The translations under genes were made by a program, and so were the position numbers. A DNA stretch of 38,870 nucleotides, taken from the NCBI GenBank assembly GCA_947451045.1, contig CANFXM010000007.1:1-38870 (forward strand). The letters are read 5' to 3'. This DNA is from Actinomycetota bacterium. GTDB taxonomy: Bacteria; Actinomycetota; Actinomycetes; Nanopelagicales; Nanopelagicaceae. The notes beneath the pieces are model-generated. The model was not told the origin of the DNA. It was given only the letters and a program-made list of their open reading frames with translations, and did not search any database. Positions 18,323-26,807 of the stretch are shown in pieces (within the stretch, counting starts at the first letter, position 1; the number at the start of each line of letters is the position of its first letter).

Positions 18323-19434
18323 AACTGCTCTCCCGTTTTCTGCGAAACAATCTGTGCTAAAGCTTCTATAAAAAGATTATTTTCGGCTTCATTGCCGATT
18401 GTCACTCTGAGATAACCCGATAATCCCACATCGCGAATAAGAATGCCTCGATCAAGCATTGCTTGCCATAATTGTGGCGCACTCTGCGCAAAACCAGAAA
18501 ATAGAACGAAGTTAGCGCTGCTAGGAATGGATGAGAGTCCAAGACCAGTCAAGGCCTTTACTACTCGCTCGCGCTCCGAAATCAAGGTCGTGACACTGGA
18601 TAAGAGTTCCTTACGAAAATCCAAGGCTACGACTGCAGCTCCTTGAGTCAGTGCACTGAGGTGGTATGGCAAGCGAACGAGTGACATGGCATCGACAATT
18701 TTTGAATCTCCCACTAGGTAACCGACACGGGCTCCTGCAAATGCAAACGCTTTACTCATCGTTCGAATTACAACGAGGTGAGGATTTTCTTCAATCAAGG
18801 ATACCGACGAGACCTTTTGTGAGAATTCTGCATATGCCTCATCAACGATGAGAAGGCCACCAACGGAGGCGACTGCTTTGGATAATGCAAGAATATCTTT
18901 GATTGCTATTGCATCACCAGTGGGATTATTTGGGGTCGTAATAAAAGTAAGTCGAGGTTTAAATTCTTTGACTTGAATCAATGCACGATCGATATTGAAA
19001 GTGAGATCGTTATTTCGTGCCCCATCAATCCATTCAACAGAAGTTACCTTAGCGATAAGCGGGTGCATTGAATAAGAAGGAGTAAAGCCGAGGGCCTTAC
19101 CGCCTGAGAATGCAAGGAATACTGATTGCAAAATCTCATTACTTCCATTTGCTGCCCACACTTGATTTTGTGAAAAATTTGTCCCTGATAATTCATTGAC
19201 GAAATTAGCAAGTGCGCCACGCAAAAGAACTGCGTCACGATCTGGATATCTGTTGAGAGTTGCACTCACTTCTGCAAGTTTGGCGGCAATGGCAGCCTGT
19301 AATTTTGGTGATGGCGGGAATGGGTTTTCATTAGTGTTCATTGCCGCTTGTGATGGAACTTGCGGAGCACCATACGGACTCAGTGCTTGTAAGTCGCTGC
19401 GAAGGGGTAACCACGATGGCCATTGCGCCGTCAC
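18319..19434 (-). CDS. hisC: Histidinol-phosphate aminotransferase
   Basis: 371 residues, a fold type I PLP enzyme. It transfers the amino group of glutamate to imidazole acetol phosphate. The PLP lysine is in the motif [16 protein letters not shown]. The conserved [13 protein letters not shown] and IVDEAYAEF segments are present, together with the C-terminal [10 protein letters not shown] that binds the substrate. It starts with a GTG that overlaps the hisD stop (GTGA). The Shine-Dalgarno sequence is weak, so translation probably depends on coupling to hisD. Confidence 0.96.
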   Translation of the reverse strand: MTAQWPSWLPLRSDLQALSPYGAPQVPSQAAMNTNENPFPPSPKLQAAIAAKLAEVSATLNRYPDRDAVLLRGALANFVNELSGTNFSQNQVWAANGSNEILQSVFLAFSGGKALGFTPSYSMHPLIAKVTSVEWIDGARNNDLTFNIDRALIQVKEFKPRLTFITTPNNPTGDAIAIKDILALSKAVASVGGLLIVDEAYAEFSQKVSSVSLIEENPHLVVIRTMSKAFAFAGARVGYLVGDSKIVDAMSLVRLPYHLSALTQGAAVVALDFRKELLSSVTTLISERERVVKALTGLGLSSIPSSANFVLFSGFAQSAPQLWQAMLDRGILIRDVGLSGYLRVTIGNEAENNLFIEALAQIVSQKTGEQL

Positions 19435-20741
19435 GAAAGTTCCTCAAATCTTGCCGACATTGCTTCACCGTGCGCAGGTAGATCTTCCGAATTCGCAAGA
19501 GTGATAACTGTTGAAGCGATATCAGTAAATGCTTTTTTGTCATATTCAATGAAATGAATTCCACGAAGAAATGTTTGCACAGATAAACCGCTTGAGTGAC
19601 AGGCGCATCCACCGGTTGGTAGAACGTGATTAGAGCCAGCCGAATAGTCACCCAGTGAGACCGGAGAATAACGCCCGATAAAAACGGCTCCCGCATTTCG
19701 AATCTTTTTCGCAACGGTAGACGCATGAGCGGTTTGAATTTCTAAGTGTTCTGCAGCGTAGGCATTGATTACATCGAGTCCTTGGTCAATCGAATCGACA
19801 ATCGCAATTGCTGATTGAATACCACTGAGCGCAGTTTCTATTCTTTGCGCATGCTTTGTCCGAGGAACCCGAAGTGCCAATTCTTTCTCAACGCCTTGTG
19901 CTAGCTCCAAGGAATCCGTCACAAGTACAGCTGCGGCAATGGTGTCATGCTCTGCTTGGCTAATCAGGTCTGCAGCAACATCACTAGCAATGGCAGTTGA
20001 ATCAGCAAGAATCGCAATCTCCGTTGGTCCTGCTTCTGAATCAATGCCAACAATTCCTCTCAGAGCACGCTTTGCTGCGGCGACATAAATATTTCCGGGT
20101 CCAGTAACCATGTCACATTTTTCGCAAAGGTCGCGCATTCCATATGCAAAAAGTGCAATTGCTTGCGCTCCCCCAACTGCATAAACCTCATAAATGCCAA
20201 GCAAGGCGCACGCAGCCAAAATTGTTGGGTGCGGAAAGCCGCCAAAATCTTTTTGAGGAGGAGATGCAACAGCAATACTTTTTACCCCAGCAATTTGTGC
20301 GGGAATTACATTCATCATCACAGAACTTGGATAAACCGCGCGCCCACCAGGAACATAGAGGCCAACGCGATCAACGGGAATCCAACGCTCGAGAACTGTT
20401 CCGCCATCTACTACGGTTGTAACTTTTTCATCTCTGCGTTGATCATTATGAACTTTCGTGATTCGCGTAATTGATAGCTCGAGTGCGCTTCGAACAGCTG
20501 GATCAAGTTGCGCGAGTGCATCTTCGATAACTTTTTGAGGAACTCGAATGGATGCTGGTGCGATCCCATCAAATTCTTGGGCAAGAGCAATGAGGTCACT
20601 TTCATTGCCATGTTTTACTCTATGTAAAATTGGTTCAATCAGAGTCATCGCTTGAGCAACATCCATGCTCGCACGAGGCAGCGCCTCTTGGTATTGAGAT
20701 TTTGTAAGCGAGCGTCCGCGCAGGTCAACGGTACGAATCAT
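19431..20741 (-). CDS. hisD: Histidinol dehydrogenase
   Basis: 436 residues. This zinc enzyme oxidises L-histidinol to L-histidine with two NAD+, the last step of the pathway. Intact motifs: [37 protein letters not shown], and the catalytic AAEHLEIQT, followed by the zinc-binding [12 protein letters not shown]. It is the first gene of the his-trp supra-operon. Only 40 bases separate it from the dnaE stop. No Shine-Dalgarno sequence precedes the ATG; a -10-like TACAAT ends six bases before it, so the message may be leaderless. Confidence 0.97.
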   Translation of the reverse strand: MIRTVDLRGRSLTKSQYQEALPRASMDVAQAMTLIEPILHRVKHGNESDLIALAQEFDGIAPASIRVPQKVIEDALAQLDPAVRSALELSITRITKVHNDQRRDEKVTTVVDGGTVLERWIPVDRVGLYVPGGRAVYPSSVMMNVIPAQIAGVKSIAVASPPQKDFGGFPHPTILAACALLGIYEVYAVGGAQAIALFAYGMRDLCEKCDMVTGPGNIYVAAAKRALRGIVGIDSEAGPTEIAILADSTAIASDVAADLISQAEHDTIAAAVLVTDSLELAQGVEKELALRVPRTKHAQRIETALSGIQSAIAIVDSIDQGLDVINAYAAEHLEIQTAHASTVAKKIRNAGAVFIGRYSPVSLGDYSAGSNHVLPTGGCACHSSGLSVQTFLRGIHFIEYDKKAFTDIASTVITLANSEDLPAHGEAMSARFEELS

Positions 20742-20747
20742 TGTCTT

Positions 20748-20753
20748 ATTGTA
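20748..20753 (-). promoter_or_regulatory. Candidate -10 element for a leaderless hisD (his-trp) transcript
   Basis: In the hisD direction TACAAT is followed by AAGACA and then the ATG. With the usual 6-7 base distance from -10 to start site, transcription would begin at or next to the A of the start codon. No Shine-Dalgarno sequence is present between the dnaE stop and hisD. No good -35 is seen. Leaderless messages are common in Actinobacteria. The evidence is one hexamer and its spacing. Confidence 0.45.
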
Positions 20754-20781
20754 GAGGTTGAGATTAAAGAGTTGCGCGCTA

Positions 20782-23700
20782 TTAAATAGTGACGAGGCAG
20801 GCTGGGCCCAATATTGACTTGAGATCTGCGCTCAGACTCGGTGATGCGGTGATGAGGGCATCGACTTTCATTATTGTCTTTGCGCCGTTGTCATCAAGAT
20901 GCAGATGTACCTCACGCTTTCCAGGGTGGGTGCGCAATATCTCTTTCATCCGCTCGACTATTGGGGGCGTACATTGATTGATAGGCATCGAAATAACAAG
21001 TGGTCCAGAGGGGCCGCGAGAAATATCTGGCATTGCCATTTCGACAGCCGTAAATCGCAACTGTTCTTCTCGGCGATCGACGCGACCGCGAATAGTGACA
21101 ATTCGATCTTCGGTAAGTGACATTGCATATTGGATATAAGTTTTCGAAAAGAAAAGTGCCTCAACCGAACCTTCTAGATCTTCAATTGTTACAACTGCCC
21201 AGGAAGCTCCCTGTCTTGTAACTTTGCGAGTAACACTTGTAATCAAGCCGCCGACCGTCACCATTGATTCATGGGTGGCACCTTCTTCAACAAGTTCACT
21301 AATTGTCATATCCGTATTTGCGCGCAAGATATGTTCTACACCAAGTAATGGATGATCAGATACATAGAGTCCAAGCATTTCGCGCTCATAACTCAGAAGC
21401 ATTGCCTTTTCCCATTCCCCTGTAGGAATTTCAATATCGAGTCCAGCAACTGCGGTAACAGTTTCACCGCCAAATAAATCAAATTGACCAATCGCCTCAG
21501 CACGCTTTGTTTCAATAATGGAATCAATTGCCTCTAGATAAATAGACATCAAGCCTTTTCGAGTCGCGCCAAGTGAACCAAAGGCTCCGCCCTTGATCAG
21601 AGATTCAATTGTCTTCTTATTACATACGGCAACATCTACCTTTGCTAAGAAATCACCAAATGAGGCGTAGCGCCCTTTAGATTCGCGAGCCAACTTAATA
21701 GAGGCAACAACTCCTTCACCTACATTTCGAATTGCAGCTAAACCAAATCGAATATCTTTACCGCGCGGTGTGTATTCGGCATTTGATTCATTGACATCAG
21801 GTGGTAGAACTTGAATTCCCATGCGTCGACATTCACTGAGATAAAGCGCTGACTTATCTTTATCATCGCGAACACTTGTGAGAAGTGCTGCCATATATTC
21901 AGTTGGATAATTAGCTTTGAGATAAGCGGTCCAGTAAGAAACCATTCCATAACCAGCGCTGTGAGCACGATTGAATGCGTAATCCGAGAATGGAATAAGA
22001 ACTTCCCACAGACGAGTAATGGCTGCGCTAGAAAAACCATTTTCTTTCATTCCTGCTTCAAAGGGAACGTATTCTTTATCGAGAATCTCTTTATTCTTTT
22101 TACCCATAGCTTTGCGCAATAAATCTGCGCGACCTAGAGAGAAGCCAGCAACCTTTTGTGCAATTGCCATTACTTGTTCTTGATAAACAATGAGGCCGTA
22201 AGTGTCACCCAGGATTTCATCGAGTGGTTTGAGTAATTCAGGATGAATTGGTTCTACCGGTTTGCGACCATTTTTACGGTCGGCATAGTTATTGTGCGCA
22301 TTTTCACCCATTGGTCCTGGGCGATAAAGGGCTATTACCGCAGAAATATCTTGAAATGAATCAGGTGAGAGCGATCGCAAGAGTGCGCGCATCGGTCCAC
22401 CGTCGAGTTGAAAAACTCCTAACGTATCTCCACGCGATAAAAGTTGATATGTCTTGAGATCATCAAGGGTTAGATCTTCAAGTACAACGTCAATACCTTG
22501 ATTAGCTTTTATGTTGAGCAGGCAATCATCGAGGACAGAAAGGTTTCGTAGCCCGAGAAAATCCATCTTAAGCAGACCAATTGATTCGCAGGCACCCATA
22601 TCGAATTGCGTAATAATTGCGCCATCAGCTTCGCGACGATGAATAGGAATGACGTCGAGTAGTGGTTCGCGCGAAAGAATTACGCCGGCAGCATGAACTC
22701 CCCATTGTCGTTTGAGTCCTTCGAGGCCGCGCGCAGTATCTACTACTTTTTTTGAATCTGGATCGCTCTCATAGAGTGTTCTAAATTCTCCAGCTTCAGA
22801 ATATCTTTCATCCTTTGAATCAAAAACTCCGGCCAAAGAAATATCTTTTCCCATAACAGATGGTGGAAGGGCTTTAGTTAACTTTTCACCAATGACATAT
22901 GGGTAACCAAGAACGCGGGTTGAATCCTTGATAGCCTGCTTTGATTTAATAGTTCCGTAGGTGATGATCTGCGCAACTCTGTCTTCACCATATTTTTCTG
23001 TGGCATAGCGAATCATTTCGCTGCGTCGACGCTCGTCAAAGTCCAAGTCAATATCTGGCATAGAAATACGTTCCGGATTCAGGAATCGTTCAAAGAATAA
23101 ACCGTGCACTAATGGATCAAGACCCGTTATACCGAGGGCGTAGGCCACAAGTGAACCCGCAGCAGATCCACGACCTGGACCAACACGAATTCCAACCTTT
23201 TTTGCATGTGCAACTAAGTCAGCGACAACGAGGAAGTAGCCGGGAAATCCCATCTTCTCCATAACGCCAAGTTCATATGCAAGTCGTTCTTTGTATTGAC
23301 CTGGAAAATTTTCGCCAAGGCGTACTTTCAAACCTCGTTCAGATTCTTTTACAAGCCAAGAGTCTTCACTCTCCCCCTCAGGGACAGTGAACTGCGGAAG
23401 TAAATTTTCGCCTTCGCGCAATTTCACATCACAGCGCTCTGCAATCAATAAAGTGTTATCGCAAGCTTCTGGTAACTCTTTGAAAAGTTCACGCATCTGT
23501 GCTGGCGTCTTGAGGTAGAACTCATCATTTTCAAATTTGAATCGTTTGGGATCGGCAAGCGTTGAACCCGATTGCACACAGAGAAGGGCCTCATGTGAAG
23601 GAGCATCTGAATTGAATGTGTAGTGAAGGTCATTTGTTGCTAGAAGTGGCAGGCCAAGCTCCTTGCCTAATTTTAAGAGATCGGCTTTGACTCGAGTTTC

Positions 23701-24285
23701 GATTTCTATTCCATGATCCATGAGTTCAAGAAAGAAATTTTCCTTGCCAAAAATATCTCGGAGTTCACTTGCCGCCCGGATTGCCTCTTTATAAGCACCC
23801 ATGCGAAGACGAGTTTGAATTTCACCACCTGGGCAGCCAGTCGTTGCAATGAGCCCAGTTGAATACTGTGCAAGTAGTTCGCGATCCATACGAGGCTTGT
23901 AGTAATAACCTTCCAGAGATGCAAGGGATGAGAGTCGAAATAAATTATTGAGCCCCTGATTATTTTCAGCGAGAATTGTCATGTGCGTATATGCACCGCC
24001 ACCTGAAACATCATCTTCGCCACCATCGGCCCATTTGACTCGCTTTTTTTCAAAGCGCGACTCGGGTGCGACGTAGGCTTCAATTCCGATAATCGGTTTG
24101 ACGCCAACTTTTTTTGCCTGTTTATAAAAATCAAATGCCCCAAATACATTTCCATGATCAGTCATTGCGATAGCAGGCATCTCTTGACGCGCAACCTCAG
24201 TTACTAAATCGCCAACACGAGCAGCGCCATCGAGCATTGAATACTCAGTATGGACGTGGAGGTGGACAAAAGATTGCGATGACAT
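20782..24285 (-). CDS. dnaE: DNA polymerase III alpha subunit (DnaE1)
   Basis: 1167 residues, the replicative polymerase. The N-terminal PHP domain begins [15 protein letters not shown] and includes TDHGNVFG. The polymerase core has [10 protein letters not shown] and the catalytic acids in [12 protein letters not shown] (about residues 405-415), with a further acid in [12 protein letters not shown]. The beta-clamp/helix-hairpin-helix region and a C-terminal OB-fold ([18 protein letters not shown], about 990-1070) follow. The ATG lies 18 bases after the rluD stop and has only AAGGA about 15 bases upstream; TAATCT eight bases before the ATG is a weak -10 candidate. The gene lies between rluD and hisD. 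Confidence 0.97.
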   Translation of the reverse strand: MSSQSFVHLHVHTEYSMLDGAARVGDLVTEVARQEMPAIAMTDHGNVFGAFDFYKQAKKVGVKPIIGIEAYVAPESRFEKKRVKWADGGEDDVSGGGAYTHMTILAENNQGLNNLFRLSSLASLEGYYYKPRMDRELLAQYSTGLIATTGCPGGEIQTRLRMGAYKEAIRAASELRDIFGKENFFLELMDHGIEIETRVKADLLKLGKELGLPLLATNDLHYTFNSDAPSHEALLCVQSGSTLADPKRFKFENDEFYLKTPAQMRELFKELPEACDNTLLIAERCDVKLREGENLLPQFTVPEGESEDSWLVKESERGLKVRLGENFPGQYKERLAYELGVMEKMGFPGYFLVVADLVAHAKKVGIRVGPGRGSAAGSLVAYALGITGLDPLVHGLFFERFLNPERISMPDIDLDFDERRRSEMIRYATEKYGEDRVAQIITYGTIKSKQAIKDSTRVLGYPYVIGEKLTKALPPSVMGKDISLAGVFDSKDERYSEAGEFRTLYESDPDSKKVVDTARGLEGLKRQWGVHAAGVILSREPLLDVIPIHRREADGAIITQFDMGACESIGLLKMDFLGLRNLSVLDDCLLNIKANQGIDVVLEDLTLDDLKTYQLLSRGDTLGVFQLDGGPMRALLRSLSPDSFQDISAVIALYRPGPMGENAHNNYADRKNGRKPVEPIHPELLKPLDEILGDTYGLIVYQEQVMAIAQKVAGFSLGRADLLRKAMGKKNKEILDKEYVPFEAGMKENGFSSAAITRLWEVLIPFSDYAFNRAHSAGYGMVSYWTAYLKANYPTEYMAALLTSVRDDKDKSALYLSECRRMGIQVLPPDVNESNAEYTPRGKDIRFGLAAIRNVGEGVVASIKLARESKGRYASFGDFLAKVDVAVCNKKTIESLIKGGAFGSLGATRKGLMSIYLEAIDSIIETKRAEAIGQFDLFGGETVTAVAGLDIEIPTGEWEKAMLLSYEREMLGLYVSDHPLLGVEHILRANTDMTISELVEEGATHESMVTVGGLITSVTRKVTRQGASWAVVTIEDLEGSVEALFFSKTYIQYAMSLTEDRIVTIRGRVDRREEQLRFTAVEMAMPDISRGPSGPLVISMPINQCTPPIVERMKEILRTHPGKREVHLHLDDNGAKTIMKVDALITASPSLSADLKSILGPACLVTI

Positions 24286-24303
24286 GATGAGCGAGATTAG
24301 TCC

Positions 24304-25242
24304 TTACGGAAGTACTGCGTCAGAAAGCAACGCCAATGAGGCTACGAGATCAGCAGGGTAGGGTGCTTCAAATCTCATATCTTGACCAGTAACAGGATGC
24401 TTAAAATGTAATTCTTTAGCATGAAGCCATGGTCGAGACATCGCAAGACTCGCAGCTAAGACTGGATCGGCTCCGTATGTCATATCGCCAACTAGTGGGT
24501 GATTGAGTGCTGAGAAATGAACTCGAATCTGATGCGTACGCCCAGTTTCTAATTCCACTTGTGCAAGTGAGACTCCACGATAAAACTCAATCACTTCATA
24601 ATGCGTAATTGATGGCTTGCCTTGCGCAACAACTGCAAAACGATGATCTTCTTTTGGATGACGATCTATTGGTGCATCGATGGTCCCAGTTGTTGGATCC
24701 ATGTGTCCTTGAATAAGTGCATGATAAATTTTTTCAACACTGCGATCGCGAAATGCTTCTTTGAGAACACTAAATGCTCGATCGCTTTTTGCCACAATCA
24801 TGAGACCGCTTGTACCAACATCGAGGCGATGCACGATTCCTTGACGCTCTGCTGGTCCACTCGTTGACACTGTGTAACCCGCTGCCATCAAAGCGCCAAC
24901 AACTGTTGGGCCCGTCCAACCTGGACTTGGATGAGCTGCGCAACCCACTGGTTTATCGATGACAATAATGTCATCGTCATCGAATACAACACGTAATCCA
25001 TCAAGTGGAGTGAGAGGAATCGGTACTGCATTTATCTGAGCAGGCATGAGTACTTCAATAATTTGGCCCGCTTCAACTCGAGCTGATTTTTGCATCGGTT
25101 CGCCATTTGTTGTGATGTCGCCATCATCGAGGAGGCGTACTACCGAAGTCCGAGAAAGTCCTAGAACGCGTGTTAGAGCGCTATCGATTCGCTCTCCTGC
25201 AACGCCCTCGGGTACGGAAAGAGTTCGTAATTCTCGTGACAT
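24304..25242 (-). CDS. rluD: RluA/RluD-family ribosomal large-subunit pseudouridine synthase
   Basis: 312 residues. An N-terminal S4-like RNA-binding domain (about 12-75, ERIDSALTRVLGLSRTSVVRLLDDGDI) precedes the catalytic domain. The catalytic aspartate is in GIVHRLDVGTSGLMIVAKS, and GRTHQIRVH near the C terminus is typical of the family. It converts uridines to pseudouridine, probably in 23S rRNA helix 69 if RluD-like; the exact target sites cannot be read from the sequence. The ATG is two bases after the lspA stop, as in the lspA-rluD pair of many bacteria. Confidence 0.94.
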   Translation of the reverse strand: MSRELRTLSVPEGVAGERIDSALTRVLGLSRTSVVRLLDDGDITTNGEPMQKSARVEAGQIIEVLMPAQINAVPIPLTPLDGLRVVFDDDDIIVIDKPVGCAAHPSPGWTGPTVVGALMAAGYTVSTSGPAERQGIVHRLDVGTSGLMIVAKSDRAFSVLKEAFRDRSVEKIYHALIQGHMDPTTGTIDAPIDRHPKEDHRFAVVAQGKPSITHYEVIEFYRGVSLAQVELETGRTHQIRVHFSALNHPLVGDMTYGADPVLAASLAMSRPWLHAKELHFKHPVTGQDMRFEAPYPADLVASLALLSDAVLP

Positions 25243-25244
25243 TT

Positions 25245-25790
25245 CTAAACTCCAGGCTGATCTGGTCGATTATCGCCTTGGGTGATCGGCGCGATATTGC
25301 GCGCTGAAAGGACGATTGCGATTCCAGCTGCCACAACAATAGCGCTATCTGCAATATTAAATATTGGCCAATGCGGAAGCTCTATCCAGTCGATGACATG
25401 TCCGCGTAAGAAACCAGGGGAACGAAATATGCGATCACTGAGATTTCCAAGAATTCCGCCTAGAAGTAATCCCAACAAGAGTGCCCAGCCGCGATGCGCT
25501 ATTCGGGGAGCAAAGTAAGCAATGATGGCGATTACACCAATTGCAAAAAATGAAAATACCAAAGTTGCGCCTGTCGCAAAACTAAATGCAGCACCTGAAT
25601 TTCTAACAAAAGTTAGCTTGAGGAATGAGCCCAGAATTCGAATTGAATCACGAGTGGATAAATAAGAGACCGCCCAGCCTTTTGTGACGCTATCGAGCAG
25701 AAAGACTATCCATGCGCACAAGTAAAGCGAGCGCCAATGTTTGTGAGTTGCGGGGCGCAAAATTAGCGCCGTTCTTCCTTCTGCTTGCAA
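25245..25790 (-). CDS. lspA: Lipoprotein signal peptidase (signal peptidase II)
   Basis: 181 residues if the upstream TTG is used; about 171 if a TTG at 25760 is used. It cleaves signal peptides from diacylated prelipoproteins in the membrane. Four membrane segments are visible. The catalytic aspartates are in GNLSDRIFR and NIADSAIV, and the motif FVRNSGAAFSF is present. The longer frame overlaps the end of the DksA/TraR gene by 28 bases and has no Shine-Dalgarno sequence. The shorter start lies just after that stop, with GGAAG some distance upstream. Both are TTG, so the start is uncertain. It works after Lgt, which lies further left. Confidence 0.93.
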   Translation of the reverse strand: MQAEGRTALILRPATHKHWRSLYLCAWIVFLLDSVTKGWAVSYLSTRDSIRILGSFLKLTFVRNSGAAFSFATGATLVFSFFAIGVIAIIAYFAPRIAHRGWALLLGLLLGGILGNLSDRIFRSPGFLRGHVIDWIELPHWPIFNIADSAIVVAAGIAIVLSARNIAPITQGDNRPDQPGV

Positions 25791-26515
25791 AGCATGCAGA
25801 GAGTTGCACGTGGAAATACCTGCAGGCGCGCTTTACCGATTACATTTCCGCACTCTTCGCATTTTCCATATGTCTTATTATCAATTCGCTCAAGTGCGCG
25901 CTCTGTTTGTAGAACCATTTCACGTGCATTGATTACTAGTGACATTTCGTGCTCACGTTCAAAAGTCTTAGTTCCAGCATCGGCTTGATCATCGCCTGAG
26001 CCTTCACCTGATTCTTTGATGAGGGAATCCATTTCAGCCTCAACGAGTGTGAGTTCATTTTCAAGGCGTTGAAGATCTTTAGCAACTTCTGCGCGTATCG
26101 CTTTTAATTCAGCGGCGCTCCATGGTGATTCGTTATCGCTAACGACCACTGGCTTTGGTGCACTCTTGATGGGTTTGAGGGGTGCAATCTTCTTTCCAGT
26201 CTTTACTGGACGTGGGGGTGGTGGCATCACTAGGCGACGCTCTTCAATGACGGGTGCAACAACTGGGGCGGTGATTGTTGAAACGCTTACTGTCTGCGAT
26301 TTCTCATCAACGGTCAGCGTTGTCTTTGAAGGAAAAGGACGACCCGGGGCTTTTTTTACGGGAATACTCTTTACTGCGCTCTTCTTTGCAGCAGCTTTCT
26401 TAGCTGGAGCTTTTTTAGCAGGCGCCTTTTTAGCTACCGCCTTCTTCGCAGGAGTTTTTTTCGTAGGCGCTTTCTTGGCCACGCTCTTTTTCACTGGGGC
26501 GCTTTTCTTTGGCAT
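25763..26515 (-). CDS. DksA/TraR-type C4 zinc-finger protein with histone H1-like Lys/Ala/Pro tail
   Basis: 250 residues from the ATG with AAGGTG six bases upstream; an in-frame GTG three codons earlier is less likely. Residues 1-60 are low-complexity Lys/Ala/Pro repeats (KKAPAKK-like), strongly basic, as in histone H1 and mycobacterial HupB tails. A disordered Pro/Val-rich stretch follows. A coiled-coil helix pair (about 130-205) leads to a C4 zinc finger at C219, C222, C240 and C243 (CEECG and CMLC) and ends KQKEERR. DksA proteins enter the RNA polymerase secondary channel, but the acidic coiled-coil tip typical of DksA is not obvious here. The tail probably binds DNA or RNA. The same architecture occurs in other Actinobacteria next to lspA. 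Its exact function is unknown. Confidence 0.88.
   Translation of the reverse strand: MPKKSAPVKKSVAKKAPTKKTPAKKAVAKKAPAKKAPAKKAAAKKSAVKSIPVKKAPGRPFPSKTTLTVDEKSQTVSVSTITAPVVAPVIEERRLVMPPPPRPVKTGKKIAPLKPIKSAPKPVVVSDNESPWSAAELKAIRAEVAKDLQRLENELTLVEAEMDSLIKESGEGSGDDQADAGTKTFEREHEMSLVINAREMVLQTERALERIDNKTYGKCEECGNVIGKARLQVFPRATLCMLCKQKEERR
26336..26515 (-). repeat. Imperfect tandem codon repeats encoding the Lys/Ala/Pro tail
   Basis: Short, nearly repeated units encode KKAPAKK/KKAVAKK-like stretches. On the plus strand they appear as recurrent CTTTTTTAGC, GCAGG and GCCTT patterns. Such DNA is prone to slippage and length variation. It also creates a long open frame on the plus strand that I consider a shadow, not a gene. 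Confidence 0.75.
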
Positions 26516-26585
26516 GGCGCGCACCTTATGCGTAATTCGGGCATCACACCAACTTCGCCACGAGGAATTAGCACTCTTGATGCTC

Positions 26586-26807
26586 TAGACTCCTCTTCAA
26601 TCACATATTGAGCGTTGACGGGGCTATCACCTCACGAGTTCGTTGGAAGAGTTGGAGCCAGAGCGCTTCGAGGTAGAACCAACAGTGGTTGTAATAAGAG
26701 GTATCGAGTAATCGGTACAAGGCGGGTGGTACCGCGAGTTGGCCAGAAAAAGATGGTCAGTTCGTCCCTCCAGTTCCATATGTCGGAGCTATCTGGAGGA
26801 TTTTTTT
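26586..26807 (+). promoter_or_regulatory. ileS leader: T-box riboswitch of the short stem I, translational type
   Basis: The conserved T-box sequence GGGTGGTACCGCG lies at 26724-26736. Its TGGT (26727-26730) can pair with the uncharged ACCA end of tRNA-Ile. A probable specifier ATC (isoleucine) is at 26626-26628 in GGCTATCACC, at the tip of a very short stem I. GTCCCT at 26764-26769 fits the antisequestrator partner. CCTCCAG (26767-26773) pairs with CTGGAGG (26793-26799), which hides the ileS Shine-Dalgarno GGAGG. The two partner sites overlap, as expected for a switch. Uncharged tRNA would favour the open state. A -10-like TAGACT lies at 26586-26591 (weak). The family and type are established for actinobacterial ileS; stem boundaries are my reading. 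Confidence 0.88.
26767..26807 (+). terminator. Sequestrator helix followed by a seven-U run (translational or transcriptional off-state)
   Basis: Seven perfect base pairs (CCTCCAG with CTGGAGG) close a 19-base loop. The helix buries GGAGG. One base later comes TTTTTTT and then ATG. The helix can block ribosome binding, and helix plus U-run also resembles a weak intrinsic terminator. Which activity dominates cannot be told from sequence. Confidence 0.6.

Noticed and set aside
26568-26576. TTAGCACTC, identical to one half of the CIRCE (HrcA) operator, upstream of the DksA/TraR gene
   Set aside because: The second half (GAGTGCTAA after nine bases) is missing, and no heat-shock gene is adjacent. 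Chance is likely.
26166-26588. 140-codon open frame on the plus strand, opposite the DksA/TraR gene
   Set aside because: It is the mirror of the Lys/Ala repeat region and reads as low-complexity Phe/Ala/Leu. No start signal or family resemblance.
26739-26807. Upstream extension of ileS by 23 codons
   Set aside because: It would translate the T-box and the sequestrator; the GGAGG and family start point to 26808.
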